DNA of 30,339 nt from IMG/VR virus record IMGVR_UViG_3300033816_001298, positions 1 to 30,339 of that record, one strand, 5' to 3'. The translations under genes were made by a program, and so were the position numbers. The first letter of the stretch is position 1. Every line of letters begins with the position of its first letter. The notes beneath the pieces are model-generated. The model ran no database searches and was not told the origin of the DNA. It saw only the letters and a program-made list of their open reading frames with translations. Below, piece by piece: positions 6,853 through 14,176 of this stretch. Source of the stretch: a virus.

Positions 6853-8082
6853 TCAGGCCTCCATGAGTAGTTGCTCGGCCAGTGAATCAATGGCCAGCGG
6901 GTCATACTGCGCGGGGCCGGGCGGGGCGGTCACGACGCCGCCGCGGGCCTTGCCCTCTGGCTTCTTGGCTTTAGGCTTGTCCACCATGAGCGGCGTTTCA
7001 CCACTCACCTTGTACTGCACAACGGACGGGTCTTTGATCAACAAGTTGTCGGACAGCATATTTTCTGGCTTCAGACTCACTCCGTACAAGTCGCCGAGCA
7101 CGTCTAGCTCTTTCCGCAAGTCTAAGCCGCTGTCAAAAATGTCTTTCACCAATATAGACCGCACAGACGGATCGCGGATCATGCTCTTGAGCTCTTCATT
7201 CAACGGGTAGTTGTAAGTCCCGCGACCGTACTGCCCCGTTTGCGAAAAGAAACTCAACCAGGGCGCGCCCTTCGCGTTGAAGACAACATCCGGCTTTTGC
7301 AAAAGTCTCAGCGGCACCACCACAGACTCAGGTTCTTTAGCGAAGCTGGAGGCGGTCAATGGGTTGGAAGCCGCCCAAGCCGTTCCACGAGGGCTGTTGG
7401 GGTTTTTGATCAGCACATCCGGGCCACGACCGGGCATCAACAAAGAGGAAATTTCTGAGGGGCCTCCTGTGCTGCGGATGGCCCTGTAAAAGGTTTCCGG
7501 CCAATCTGCTGACTCGTAGCTTCCCGGTGTCGCAAATCTGTCTTTTTGACGCGCGGCAGCAGCCTCAGCTGCTTTCCTGTCAGTCTTGGCCAAAGCCTCT
7601 TCCAAAGAAAGCATCTCAGCTTCGCGGGACGGCTGAGTAGGCGCCTTGTCCAGCGTTCTGCGCAAATAATCCGTCCACCAGTCTCTTTCCGGTTTGACAG
7701 CAGCCGCGCCAGGCAAACCGGAAACGCCTTGTGCCGAACGAACGTAGTCGCGAATGGCTTCAAGGTCGGTGGCCCGCTTCACGGCGCCCAAAGCTCCGCG
7801 CGTCGCCCCAGGCAGCATGGGCGCCGTGGCCATCGCCGCCTCGGCCGTGTCGGGTCGCATCTTCGTGGTCCAGCCGCGACCGGTGGTCAGCGGCTCACCG
7901 TAGGCCGCCCGCTCCACCGTGCGCTGCACAGCCGGCAACCCTAGCAGCTCAGACAGCAGCGCCATCGGCGGGTTCTCGTAACCGAACGGCCGGGCGGCGA
8001 ACTCCTCGGCGCCCTTCAACGCCCGGGCCAGGGCAGCGAGCCCCGCCGAGCGGGGTGGGGTGGCTTGCATACGGTCAGCCAT
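6853..8082 (-). CDS. Virion-associated-like protein with ADP-ribosyltransferase-like C-terminal half
   Basis: This is a 409-aa protein. Residues 1-130 resemble the linker parts of large phage 'polyvalent' internal virion proteins ('PFGYENPPMALLSELLG', then a Gly/Ala-rich weakly hydrophobic stretch TAEAAMATAPMLPGATRG). From about residue 195 it changes character: ETFYRAIRSTGG (197-206), then GTAWAASNPLTASSFA (233-248), then SVVVPLRLLQKPDVVFNAKG (253-272), and VRSILVKDIFDSG (307-319). This order (aromatic-Arg strand, W..S(N/D)P..A..FA helix, a VVPL...P strand with 'D..G..W', and a late '..i.vKdi.d.G' strand) matches ART-like domains found in phage polyvalent proteins. The catalytic glutamate cannot be placed confidently. 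The DNA for this half is clearly less GC-rich than its flanks, suggesting recent acquisition. ADP-ribosyltransferase activity is inferred, not shown. Confidence 0.6.
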   Translation of the reverse strand: MADRMQATPPRSAGLAALARALKGAEEFAARPFGYENPPMALLSELLGLPAVQRTVERAAYGEPLTTGRGWTTKMRPDTAEAAMATAPMLPGATRGALGAVKRATDLEAIRDYVRSAQGVSGLPGAAAVKPERDWWTDYLRRTLDKAPTQPSREAEMLSLEEALAKTDRKAAEAAAARQKDRFATPGSYESADWPETFYRAIRSTGGPSEISSLLMPGRGPDVLIKNPNSPRGTAWAASNPLTASSFAKEPESVVVPLRLLQKPDVVFNAKGAPWLSFFSQTGQYGRGTYNYPLNEELKSMIRDPSVRSILVKDIFDSGLDLRKELDVLGDLYGVSLKPENMLSDNLLIKDPSVVQYKVSGETPLMVDKPKAKKPEGKARGGVVTAPPGPAQYDPLAIDSLAEQLLMEA

Positions 8083-8088
8083 TACAAC

Positions 8089-8340
8089 TCACCACTTAAC
8101 CTTGTCTGCCCAGTACGCGGCGGACATTTTGCCCTTGGCGATGTTCTTGGAGTGACGGGCCTTGAATGCATCGTTGCGCGCCGAGCCCTCGGGTGAACCC
8201 TTGACGCCTTGCTGGCCGAACCGGATCACCTTCTCAGTGCCGCCCGAGCACGCCTTGACGACGTGGCTCTTGGCGGGGTGGCCGGGCGTGCGCCGCGGCC
8301 GGTTGCAGCCCATCGCGGCCTTGTCGACTCTAGAGCTCAT
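8089..8340 (-). CDS. Small conserved basic phage protein
   Basis: I placed the start at ATG 8338-8340, which overlaps the stop of the preceding gene as ATGA; a longer in-frame extension would lie inside that gene. The 83-aa product begins MSSRVDKAAMGCNRPRRTPG, continues HPAKSHVVKACSGGTEKVIR and ends with AKGKMSAAYWADKVKW. The order 'M.CN.PRRTPGHP.KSHVVKAC..G.EK.IRFG.QG' then 'SFKARH.KNI.KGKMSAAYWA.KVKW' is strongly conserved in many podovirus and jumbo-phage genomes, usually next to the terminase or portal. It is basic, with two cysteines, and has no membrane segment. No function is established that I know of. Confidence 0.78.
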   Translation of the reverse strand: MSSRVDKAAMGCNRPRRTPGHPAKSHVVKACSGGTEKVIRFGQQGVKGSPEGSARNDAFKARHSKNIAKGKMSAAYWADKVKW

Positions 8341-8513
8341 CGCTTGCCCCTTGCCGCAGCGCGCATGTTGTCCACGAGGTTGGGGTACGGCCGGCCGGCG
8401 GCCTTCGCTGCCGCCTTGGCACCGGACTTCTGCTTCGCGCTCAGCGACTCGGACTCGCCGAGCGACTTGGGTCGGGCTTTGTCCCAAACGGGCTTCTTCG
8501 CTTTATGCGGCAT
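8337..8513 (-). CDS. Small basic conserved protein (DUF5872-like)
   Basis: The start ATG at 8511-8513 lies inside the 3' end of terL (11-bp overlap) and its stop overlaps the next gene as ATGA, so this 58-aa gene is tightly coupled. The sequence (MPHKAKKPVWDKARPKSLGE, then LSAKQKSGAKAAAKAAGRPYPNLVDNM split by a few residues) is Lys/Ala-rich and ends in the conserved 'A...AGRPYPNLVDNM.A'. That ending is shared by small proteins in many phages and large DNA viruses; from memory this corresponds to DUF5872. The role is unknown. The basic charge suggests nucleic-acid contact, but that is only a guess. Confidence 0.72.
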   Translation of the reverse strand: MPHKAKKPVWDKARPKSLGESESLSAKQKSGAKAAAKAAGRPYPNLVDNMRAAARGKR

Positions 8514-10086
8514 AGGGGTTGGCCCTCTCGGCGTTGGGCGTGCGGCGGCGCGGTTCGTCGCGGTCTTGCGCGGTGGGCAGCTCGAACCACCCGTCATTCT
8601 TCAGGAAGATTATAGCCTGAGTGAAGCAGTCCACGTACTCATCGTGCTCGGCGACGGGGAACTTCTCCAGCTGGCGCATGAACGCCGCAGCCCAGCTCAC
8701 GGGTTGGCCGGGGTTCTTGGCCGACTCAGGCACCCACAAGATGCCCAGCTCGAGCGTTGGCGCGGCTTGATGCGCCCGGCTCACCTTGTCGGCTGTCCCG
8801 GGGTTGTACCCCACGGCCGGCACACGTGCGAGCCGCAGGTCCTGCAGCAGCGACTGGCCTGAAGCCTTCGCCTCCACGAGGATGCGGCTCGGCCGCACCG
8901 CCCGCGTCACCTGCCCACGCTGGGCGCCGCTCGTGCCGCCGTACTCGGTGTTCCAGTCGCGGATGACGCGCTGCCGCAGCTCGGGGTAGGTGAGCCGCTC
9001 GTCCCACGCGTCGAGCAGCATGCCTTGGCGCGCGCCCTCGTAGGTGAACATGCCCCACACCTCGCACCCCGTTGGGTCGTTCTCGTCCTTCTGTCCGAAC
9101 GCGGTGTCGTAGCTCTGCAGAACGTACTCGAACTGGGGCAGCGGCTTTTCGGCGGGCCACAGCCGGAAGTGCTTGGTCTTCAGGATGCCGCCCTCGGCGG
9201 GCGAAGGCTCCTGCTGCAGCTGGCCCGCGGCGCCATACGTGCCGAGCAGCTGCTTCAGCTCGGTGACTTCCTTCTCGCCGAACCGCTCCGGACAGATCAG
9301 CTCGCCGCGCTTGGTGCGCGGATCATACGCGCCGAGCGAGGTCTTGCGCTGGCGCCCGTCCCACTCGGCCGGGATGCAGATGTGTTCCCAACCGCCAATG
9401 TCCTCGAGGATGTGTCCAGACACGTCGCGCTCGTGCAGCCGCTGCATGACGGTGACCATCGCGTCGCGCTTGGGGTCGTTCAACCGCGTCGACCACACAA
9501 CGTCGAACCACTCCAGCGCCGACTCGCGCATGGCGTCGGAGTTGGCTTCCTGGGCGCTGTGCGGGTCGTCGAGGATGAGCCTTGAGCCGCCCTCGCCCGT
9601 GGCCGTACCGCCCACGCTAGTGGCCAGGCGGTAACCCGTCTTGTCGTTCTCGAACCGCTGCTTGGCGTTCTGGTCGCCGGCCAGCTCGAACTGCGTGCCC
9701 CACCGCTCCTGGTACCAAGGCGACTGCACCAGCCGCCGGGCCTTCAAGTTGTCGCGGATACTGAGCGTGCCGGAGTAGCTGGCACACAGGTACTTTTCCG
9801 CCGGGTTGTGCAGCCACTCCCACATCGGCCACATGACACTGACGATCGTCGACTTGCTGTGCCGCGGTGGAATGTTGATGAGCAGCTTGCGCAGCTGGCC
9901 GTGAGTGATCGCCTCGAGGTGTTCACAGATCGCCTCAATGTGCCACGAGGCAATGAACTTCACGCCGGGCTCGACGGTGCTCCACGCTTGCTTCACGAAC
10001 GCGTACAAGCCGCGCTGCGCCGCGCGACGGTCTCGCTCGCGCTGGACCATGTCCAGCAGCACGGCGGGGCTGAGCGGCGCGTTCAT
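8503..10086 (-). CDS. terL: Terminase large subunit (packaging ATPase/nuclease)
   Basis: This 527-aa protein powers DNA translocation into the prohead through the portal and cuts the concatemer. The ATPase domain has a Walker A motif PPRHSKST (residues 73-80), typical of phage terminases, an adenine-binding-type region before it, and Walker B LILDDP (170-175). The C-terminal RNase H-like nuclease domain shows acidic residues at expected places: SYDTAF (D327), ILVEAKASG (E405) and the late EHDEYVDCFTQA. Length is normal for the class. It is directly downstream of the terS-like gene (11-bp gap) and ends inside the next small gene. The start ATG 10084-10086 has only a weak ribosome site, so coupling to the upstream gene is likely. 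Confidence 0.93.
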   Translation of the reverse strand: MNAPLSPAVLLDMVQRERDRRAAQRGLYAFVKQAWSTVEPGVKFIASWHIEAICEHLEAITHGQLRKLLINIPPRHSKSTIVSVMWPMWEWLHNPAEKYLCASYSGTLSIRDNLKARRLVQSPWYQERWGTQFELAGDQNAKQRFENDKTGYRLATSVGGTATGEGGSRLILDDPHSAQEANSDAMRESALEWFDVVWSTRLNDPKRDAMVTVMQRLHERDVSGHILEDIGGWEHICIPAEWDGRQRKTSLGAYDPRTKRGELICPERFGEKEVTELKQLLGTYGAAGQLQQEPSPAEGGILKTKHFRLWPAEKPLPQFEYVLQSYDTAFGQKDENDPTGCEVWGMFTYEGARQGMLLDAWDERLTYPELRQRVIRDWNTEYGGTSGAQRGQVTRAVRPSRILVEAKASGQSLLQDLRLARVPAVGYNPGTADKVSRAHQAAPTLELGILWVPESAKNPGQPVSWAAAFMRQLEKFPVAEHDEYVDCFTQAIIFLKNDGWFELPTAQDRDEPRRRTPNAERANPYAA

Positions 10087-10097
10087 TGATCAGCGGC

Positions 10098-10514
10098 TCA
10101 CTGCGCCGCCTTGCCCAACAGCCGCTGCACCTGCTCGAGCTCCACGTCCGTCAGCCCCTTCAAGTCGATCGCCGCGATGCTGACGGGGCCGCCGTTGGCG
10201 CCCGTGACCTCGCTGCGGGCGAGCTTGGGCACGTGGTACTCGATGACGTTGTTGAACATCGTGGCGGCCTTCTCGGGGTTGGGCGTGGTCAGGAAACGCG
10301 GTTCGCCTTCGTCGGTGTAAACTGGTTTGCCTTGCGCGTCGAGCATCGGAACACCATCAGCGATTTTGTCCAGCCACTCCTGCAGGCGGTGCGCGTTGTT
10401 GTCGACGAACGCCGCAATCGCTTCACGAGCCGCGCGGGTGGCTTTGTTGGGGATTCCTGGCGGTCTGCCGCCACTGCCCGGGGGACGACCACCGCGACCT
10501 TTCACACCAGCCAT
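10098..10514 (-). CDS. terS: Terminase small subunit-like protein
   Basis: This 138-aa protein begins MAGVKGRGGRPPGSGGRPPG, a Gly/Arg/Pro-rich, AT-hook-like DNA-binding N-terminus, followed by 'IPNKATRAAREAIAAFVDNN'. The 'GRPPGIPNKAT+.AREA...FVD.N' start is typical of phage proteins encoded right before terL (DUF5681-like or small terminase). The middle contains NPEKAATMFNNVIEYHVPKLAR, a helical oligomerisation-type segment, and the end has DVELEQVQRLL. In packaging, the small subunit recognises the viral DNA site and loads TerL. It is the first gene of the leftward late operon and has a matching promoter at 10568-10596. The role rests on position and the N-terminal motif. Confidence 0.75.
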   Translation of the reverse strand: MAGVKGRGGRPPGSGGRPPGIPNKATRAAREAIAAFVDNNAHRLQEWLDKIADGVPMLDAQGKPVYTDEGEPRFLTTPNPEKAATMFNNVIEYHVPKLARSEVTGANGGPVSIAAIDLKGLTDVELEQVQRLLGKAAQ

Positions 10515-10567
10515 TTCTTCAAGCCTCGAATTTTATTGAAGTTGCTACTGCAGCACTTCGCGCCGCG

Positions 10568-10596
10568 ATTATCGCTCACGCCGCGGCCGCAGGCAA
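10568..10596 (-). promoter_or_regulatory. Leftward promoter for the terminase operon
   Basis: On the minus strand this reads TTGCCT (10591-10596), 17-bp spacer, GATAAT (10568-10573; 5 of 6 to TATAAT). Transcription would start near 10561 and reach the terS-like ATG at 10514. It has the same -35 hexamer and spacing as the capsid promoter at 1869-1897, which makes chance resemblance less likely. Confidence 0.68.
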
Positions 10597-10652
10597 CACC
10601 TTCTTCCGAACGCCGCGCTCGAATATCCACGCTGCGTCGCAAAAAGATCGAA

Positions 10653-10661
10653 ATCTCGGGT
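10653..10661 (+). repeat. Nonamer ATCTCGGGT, copy 1
   Basis: This is an inverted copy relative to 10701-10709 and 10944-10952. All three copies are perfect nonamers within 300 bp of non-coding sequence. A regulator- or initiator-binding role is inferred. Confidence 0.5.
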
Positions 10662-10700
10662 TATGAACCGCCAAAATCCAGCTCGAGCCGCGCCAATCCG

Positions 10701-10709
10701 ACCCGAGAT
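10701..10709 (-). repeat. Nonamer ACCCGAGAT, copy 2
   Basis: Complement of the copy at 10653. It is preceded by CCGCGCCAAT (10688-10697), which is a perfect 10-bp inverted partner of ATTGGCGCGG at 10951-10960. Copies 2 and 3 therefore share a composite site. Confidence 0.5.
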
Positions 10710-10890
10710 CGCAAAGAGGCCCGAGTTTGCTATTGTTTCCTCTTTTTTAAATTAAATCCCTTATTCTACTCATTTAATTTTGTTTTTTTCCAACAATTAG
10801 TAGCTCGGGAAACTTCGGGAACTGCGTGATATCGACGCGAATTCCGGATTTGCGAAAATCACCCAAAACAGCGGCTTTTCGCACGAACGG

Positions 10891-10919
10891 TTGCCAAACG
10901 CCGAAGAAGCCGAGATAAT
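10891..10919 (+). promoter_or_regulatory. Rightward promoter for the gene at 10992
   Basis: TTGCCA (10891-10896), 17-bp spacer, GATAAT (10914-10919). The start of transcription would be near 10926, about 65 nt before the ATG at 10992. The nonamer and GCGCC-type repeat at 10944-10960 would fall in the early transcribed region, where a bound repressor could block the promoter. Confidence 0.68.
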
Positions 10920-10943
10920 CCAAAGAAGGCCGATCCGCCCACG

Positions 10944-10960
10944 ACCCGAGATTGGCGCGG
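10944..10960 (-). repeat. Composite site: nonamer copy 3 fused to ATTGGCGCGG
   Basis: The plus strand reads ACCCGAGATTGGCGCGG. It joins the ACCCGAGAT nonamer to the inverted partner of CCGCGCCAAT at 10688-10697. It sits about 20 nt downstream of the predicted start of the rightward transcript, a plausible operator position. Confidence 0.5.
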
Positions 10961-10991
10961 CGACCCCTCAATGAACCCAAAAAGGACACTC

Positions 10992-11447
10992 ATGGACCAC
11001 AAAAAGCCCAAGAAAACGCTGCGCGATCAGACCGCGCAGTCCTTGCTCAAGTCGGCCCGAATCGTTGGCGAGCGGCTGTTGGTGGAGGACCGGGCGGGCA
11101 ACGCCTACGCCGCCCAGCGTTCGGCCAGCGGTGGGGCGTTGACGCTCACGGACGTGGCCAGCGGATGGACCACGGCGTTGTTGATGGACGCGTGGTGCGC
11201 GGCGGAGTTGGCTTGGTGGGAGGCGGAGCTGGACGCGCTCACGCCGGGGAGGGAGGTGTGGTTGTTGGTGGACCCGGAGGGGGTCGTGGTGGGGCACTTG
11301 GCGGCCCGGGAATTGGCTCACGACCCGGACCGAGCGCACCCGTGGCGCGTCGACAACGCCGCGCGCCGTCCGTTGCCTGCGTTGGGCGAGCGGTACGAGC
11401 CTACGCCCGTCGCGCGTCCGCGCAGGACGCGGGGGCCGGCGCGCTGA
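10992..11447 (+). CDS. Unknown early protein
   Basis: I do not recognise this 151-aa protein. I selected ATG 10992 over an in-frame ATG at 10971 because AAAAAGGAC lies 5 nt before it, whereas the upstream ATG has no ribosome site. It starts MDHKKPKKTLRDQTAQSLLK (basic helix) and has a central segment with VGERLLVEDRAGNAYAA and a Trp-rich WTTALLMDAWCAAELAWWEA. A strand-like EVWLLVDPEGVVVGHLA follows, and the tail is basic and Pro/Arg-rich. No membrane segment or catalytic motif is seen. It is an isolated rightward gene that runs head-on into the primase-helicase operon, with its own promoter. Early host-takeover or regulatory roles are possible but unsupported. Confidence 0.62.
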   Translation: MDHKKPKKTLRDQTAQSLLKSARIVGERLLVEDRAGNAYAAQRSASGGALTLTDVASGWTTALLMDAWCAAELAWWEAELDALTPGREVWLLVDPEGVVVGHLAARELAHDPDRAHPWRVDNAARRPLPALGERYEPTPVARPRRTRGPAR

Positions 11448-11463
11448 GGGCTTCAGCCCTTTT
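11447..11463 (+). terminator. Weak intrinsic terminator between convergent genes
   Basis: AGGGC (11447-11451), loop TTCA, GCCCT (11456-11460), then TTT. A 5-bp stem with a short T-run at the end of the rightward gene (stop 11445-11447) would stop rightward transcription from entering the opposing operon antisense. It has no T-run in the leftward sense. Confidence 0.4.
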
Positions 11464-12928
11464 CCAGCGTCGCGCGGCCTCTTTCCTTCACCGCAGCGAC
11501 GGCCGCGGCCCCATCCCCGCCGAGCTCCGAGCGCACAAAGGCATACCTCGCGCGCAACACTTTCCCCGCGGCGCGGAACGTCCACCGAGGCTCGCCGTCC
11601 GGGGCGGGCACTTGCACGTAGCCGGCGCGGTTCATTCGGTGCGCGATCTTCCGCGGCGACTTCAGCATGCCGGCGACCTCTTCGTGGTGGTCGAATTGCG
11701 GGATGACGAGTTCTTGGCCGAAGACCGCGTCCGGGCGGCCGAGGTGGTCTATGGCCCAGGCCACGGCGTCTTCCGGCTCGCCCCAGCTGGCGGCCACGGC
11801 GCCCCACCCCGCGGTGCGCGCGGCTTGAGCCTTGGGGTCGAAGGCGCTCAGGTCCCGCGCCGCGAGCCACGCCGCAACGTGCTCGATGCCGCCGCGCTCG
11901 CACCAGCCGAAGAACTCACGGAAGTAGCTGTGCCGGCCCTCGACTTCGTGCCACTTTTGTTGCAGCGGGGAGTGCATGATGAACATGCGGCGGTCTTCGG
12001 GCGGGATGTACATGCTCATCCAGTCGTTGGTGGTGATGAAGACGCGGAGCCGGTTGATGATGTGGCGGAGCTTGGCGTACTTGTCGTTCAGCGGCAGTGT
12101 GTCGGGCGGCGCAACGATCATGGGCTTCAGAATGTTGTACGCGCTGCTGGCGTGGAACTCGTCCTTGTTCGGGCGCACCTCGTCGACGACGAGCATGAGT
12201 GTTTCGAGCCAGGGTTTGTACGGGCTGAACAGTTCGTCGGGGTCGATGTTCTTGGTGTTCCACGCACCGATCGCGGCCTTCACGGGCATGAGCGCGGCGT
12301 CCTTGCCGATGCCTTGCGTGCCGGAGAGCACCACCGCTGCGTTGCACTTTTCTTGGGGGCGCTGCACCATGTGCGCGCAGAAGTCGAAGAAGTACTCATG
12401 CTCGGCGGGGTCGGGCCAGAGTTTGCGGACGTGGTTGACCCACCAGCCGGCCTTTTCCGGGTCGCCGCGGTCGAACTGAGGCGGCGGGAGGTACTTGTTG
12501 TAGATGCGCCGGCCCGGGGCGGGGCGCCAGCCGTTGGCGTCGATGAAGATGTCTTGGATGATCTGCGGCTCGCCGGGCCACCACGTGCTGCCTTCGACGA
12601 ACTGATCATTTTCCACGCGCAAGATGTCGCGCGAGGGCGGGATGAGCCGTTCTCGACGGCGGCGTGGCCGCCCACGTTGGCGTCGACCTTCAGCTGGTGC
12701 CTCGTCGTCGCCTGCTCCTTCGTCCACCACCACGCGCCACAGCTCGACGGGGATGGACGCGTCGACGGCTTTTTCCGAGTGCTGGGTGCCGTCGCGCAGG
12801 TCCCAGAACGCTTCTTGCGCCTTGTCGAACACGTAGTCTTCCGGCCGGGCGAGCCGGCGGGCGTGAGCTATGCGTTGCAGCAGCGCGGCCTCCCGCGCCG
12901 CGGTGCGTTCGTCGATGGTGTTGGTCAT
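11453..12928 (-). CDS. SF3-type replicative helicase (DUF5906/D5-like)
   Basis: This 491-aa ATPase probably unwinds phage DNA at replication. The N-terminal ~110 residues are charged with an Arg-rich patch. The ATPase core has Walker A SGTQGIGKD (202-210), Walker B LMLVVDE (244-250) and an SF3 sensor/motif C-like RVFITTNDW (295-303), followed by the 'EDRRMF' arginine motif. This is the order of DUF5906/D5-type helicases usually found with AEP primases in phages and plasmids. Here the primase is a separate gene at the head of the same operon (15481-16416). The C-terminal part (about 420-491) may be a small winged-helix DNA-binding domain. The start overlaps the previous gene's stop as ATGA. 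It is the last gene of the operon. Confidence 0.82.
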   Translation of the reverse strand: MTNTIDERTAAREAALLQRIAHARRLARPEDYVFDKAQEAFWDLRDGTQHSEKAVDASIPVELWRVVVDEGAGDDEAPAEGRRQRGRPRRRRERLIPPSRDILRVENDQFVEGSTWWPGEPQIIQDIFIDANGWRPAPGRRIYNKYLPPPQFDRGDPEKAGWWVNHVRKLWPDPAEHEYFFDFCAHMVQRPQEKCNAAVVLSGTQGIGKDAALMPVKAAIGAWNTKNIDPDELFSPYKPWLETLMLVVDEVRPNKDEFHASSAYNILKPMIVAPPDTLPLNDKYAKLRHIINRLRVFITTNDWMSMYIPPEDRRMFIMHSPLQQKWHEVEGRHSYFREFFGWCERGGIEHVAAWLAARDLSAFDPKAQAARTAGWGAVAASWGEPEDAVAWAIDHLGRPDAVFGQELVIPQFDHHEEVAGMLKSPRKIAHRMNRAGYVQVPAPDGEPRWTFRAAGKVLRARYAFVRSELGGDGAAAVAAVKERGRATLEKG

Positions 12929-13134
12929 TGTGGTGTTGTGCTTTCAGGCGTCGCGCGCCGGTCCGGGCAAGGGCCATGCCCCACCCAGGGGCCTATCCAC
13001 CACTCCGGCCGGCGCAGCGGTGAGCGCGGGTCGGCGCGCCGGGAGCACGTGCCGCACTCGGTGCGCTCGGGGTTGCCCGCGCACCGCGCGAAGTCCCGCG
13101 GGTGGTACTTGTAGAGGTTGCTGCTCGTGATCAT
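12925..13134 (-). CDS. Small cysteine-containing protein, possible zinc site
   Basis: This 69-aa protein begins MITSSNLYKYHPRDFARCAG and contains C...(NPERTE)C..C (residues 18, 27, 30), followed by 'RR.DP..P....PEWW'. The 'YhPRDfarCa..pERtECGtC.RR.dPg' pattern is one I know from small proteins in other GC-rich phages, but without a function. Three cysteines and a nearby His could bind zinc. Both ends overlap neighbours by ATGA (start 13132-13134, stop 12925-12927), so it is probably translated as part of the replication operon. Confidence 0.6.
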   Translation of the reverse strand: MITSSNLYKYHPRDFARCAGNPERTECGTCSRRADPRSPLRRPEWWIGPWVGHGPCPDRRATPESTTPQ

Positions 13135-13346
13135 GCTTGCCCCCTTGCTCTGATCGCGGCTCTGAATTGCTCCGCGTAGGACTCCGAAACAAAGCCTTGC
13201 TCGATAGCCTGAGCAATCACGGCCTCGCGCTCCTGCGCGGCGACAAGGGCGGCGAAGCGTTCAAGCCCCGCCATTAGCGTCAACTCGGTATGCGCGGCAC
13301 ACACACCAGCCTCCCGCGCCATGCGGGTGATGTCGTCGCGGGTCAT
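13131..13346 (-). CDS. Small helical phage protein
   Basis: The start chosen is ATG 13344-13346, overlapping the upstream stop as ATGA; the frame continues open upstream but those residues are Arg/Pro-rich noise opposite another gene. The 71-aa product begins MTRDDITRMAREAGVCAAHT and continues with LERFAALVAAQEREAVIAQA. This 'MTR(D/E)DI.RMAREAG' plus 'LERFAALVAA.ERE' layout is common to small phage proteins of unknown role that appear in accessory parts of replication operons. It is helical, with no membrane segment. Confidence 0.65.
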   Translation of the reverse strand: MTRDDITRMAREAGVCAAHTELTLMAGLERFAALVAAQEREAVIAQAIEQGFVSESYAEQFRAAIRARGQA

Positions 13347-14176
13347 GTGTTCCCCTCCGCCCGTGCGATAGCGGCGCGGGCGCAGGCCCCGGCATCGTGA
13401 GCCGCCTCTTGGTGAATCTTGTGAAGCTCTTGATCCATCAGTCTCTTTGGGCAGCGCCGGTCTATCCAGCGCAACGCCTCCAGCAGTTCCCCGTTCAGGG
13501 CATGCAGGCGGCGCACCGCCTCCACCACATCCGCGTACTCGGCTACTTCGCCGCCGAGGTGGGTTAGCAGGCTGATGGCGACCAAGGCGTCGAACGCTGC
13601 GGGCTCCGTCTCGCGGCGGGGTGGGTGGGTGTAGAGGGCACCCTTGACCATGCCCTCCATATCCAATTCGTCCGATGCGCACCAGAAATCGACATCGGCT
13701 TCGGTGCCGATCAACTCTGTCTGTAGCTCACCGTTCTTGAAGCATGCCCACGCCACCGGCTCCTGCACCGTCTGCTCCCGCATCTCGTCCTCGGCCTTGA
13801 TGCGTCCCTCTCGCAAGCCCAACTTGAACCCATCGTTCACGCCACGCCGGTACTCGGACATGGGCATGTCTGCAATGCGCTGCGTCACTTGAGGGGAGGG
13901 GGCAGACTGCCACCCCCCTTCTGGCTCCTCCTGACCAACTTGTAAGGATTCCTTACCAGTTGCCTGCTCCGGCTGCTCCAGCTCTGACAGCTCTCGGATA
14001 GTTGGCCGGCGAGTGAACCCCGCATCCCGCATACGTTGCGCTCGGTCCGGTTGCTCCAGCGCGGACTCAAGCGTGGCGATCAGATCGTTCAGTTGCACAG
14101 CGTCTATGTCGCGGCCACTACTCCACTTGCCCAACGCCTCCAGCGCCTGCTGGACGGCGGTTCTCAGGTCGGTCAT
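13343..14176 (-). CDS. Mosaic phage protein of unknown function
   Basis: This 277-aa protein appears to be built from parts that occur in different combinations in other phages. An N-terminal helical segment (MTDLRTAVQQALEALGKWSS) is followed by a low-complexity middle. Then come MSEYRRGVNDGFKLGLREGR, a 'EPVAWACFKNGELQTEL...LYTHPPRRE' module, and a C-terminal helical/Cys-containing region. The PVAW...LYTHPP element is very widespread in phage accessory proteins and has no assigned function. A GGAAGGAG site precedes the ATG at 14174-14176, and both ends overlap neighbours by ATGA. It belongs to the accessory middle part of the primase-helicase operon. Confidence 0.65.
   Translation of the reverse strand: MTDLRTAVQQALEALGKWSSGRDIDAVQLNDLIATLESALEQPDRAQRMRDAGFTRRPTIRELSELEQPEQATGKESLQVGQEEPEGGWQSAPSPQVTQRIADMPMSEYRRGVNDGFKLGLREGRIKAEDEMREQTVQEPVAWACFKNGELQTELIGTEADVDFWCASDELDMEGMVKGALYTHPPRRETEPAAFDALVAISLLTHLGGEVAEYADVVEAVRRLHALNGELLEALRWIDRRCPKRLMDQELHKIHQEAAHDAGACARAAIARAEGNT

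Larger units (their letters stand above)
10515..10991. other. Non-coding divergent control region with AT-rich island; candidate origin/operator region
   Basis: There is no credible gene here. The region separates the leftward terminase operon from a rightward gene and holds a promoter for each direction. The central block 10731-10800 contains only 15 G/C in 70 nt, in sharp contrast with the GC-rich surroundings. It has long T and A runs and could melt easily. It is bracketed by CCCGAG (10720-10725) and CTCGGG (10804-10809). The same core recurs at 10655-10660, 10702-10707 and 10945-10950, three of them as the nonamer ATCTCGGGT or its complement. This is what a replication origin, a packaging-site region (it adjoins terS) or a regulator-binding switch can look like; the sequence alone does not decide. 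Confidence 0.6.

Noticed and set aside
10952-13114. 720-codon open frame on the plus strand opposite the SF3 helicase
   Set aside because: Antisense artefact; the minus strand shows Walker A/B and motif C. Only the part at 10992-11447 in another frame has its own ribosome site and promoter.
13347-13682. Long N-terminal extension of the gene ending at 13131
   Set aside because: Arg/Pro/Gly-rich and entirely within another gene; the ATGA-overlapping start at 13346 gives a product with a recognisable phage-protein opening.
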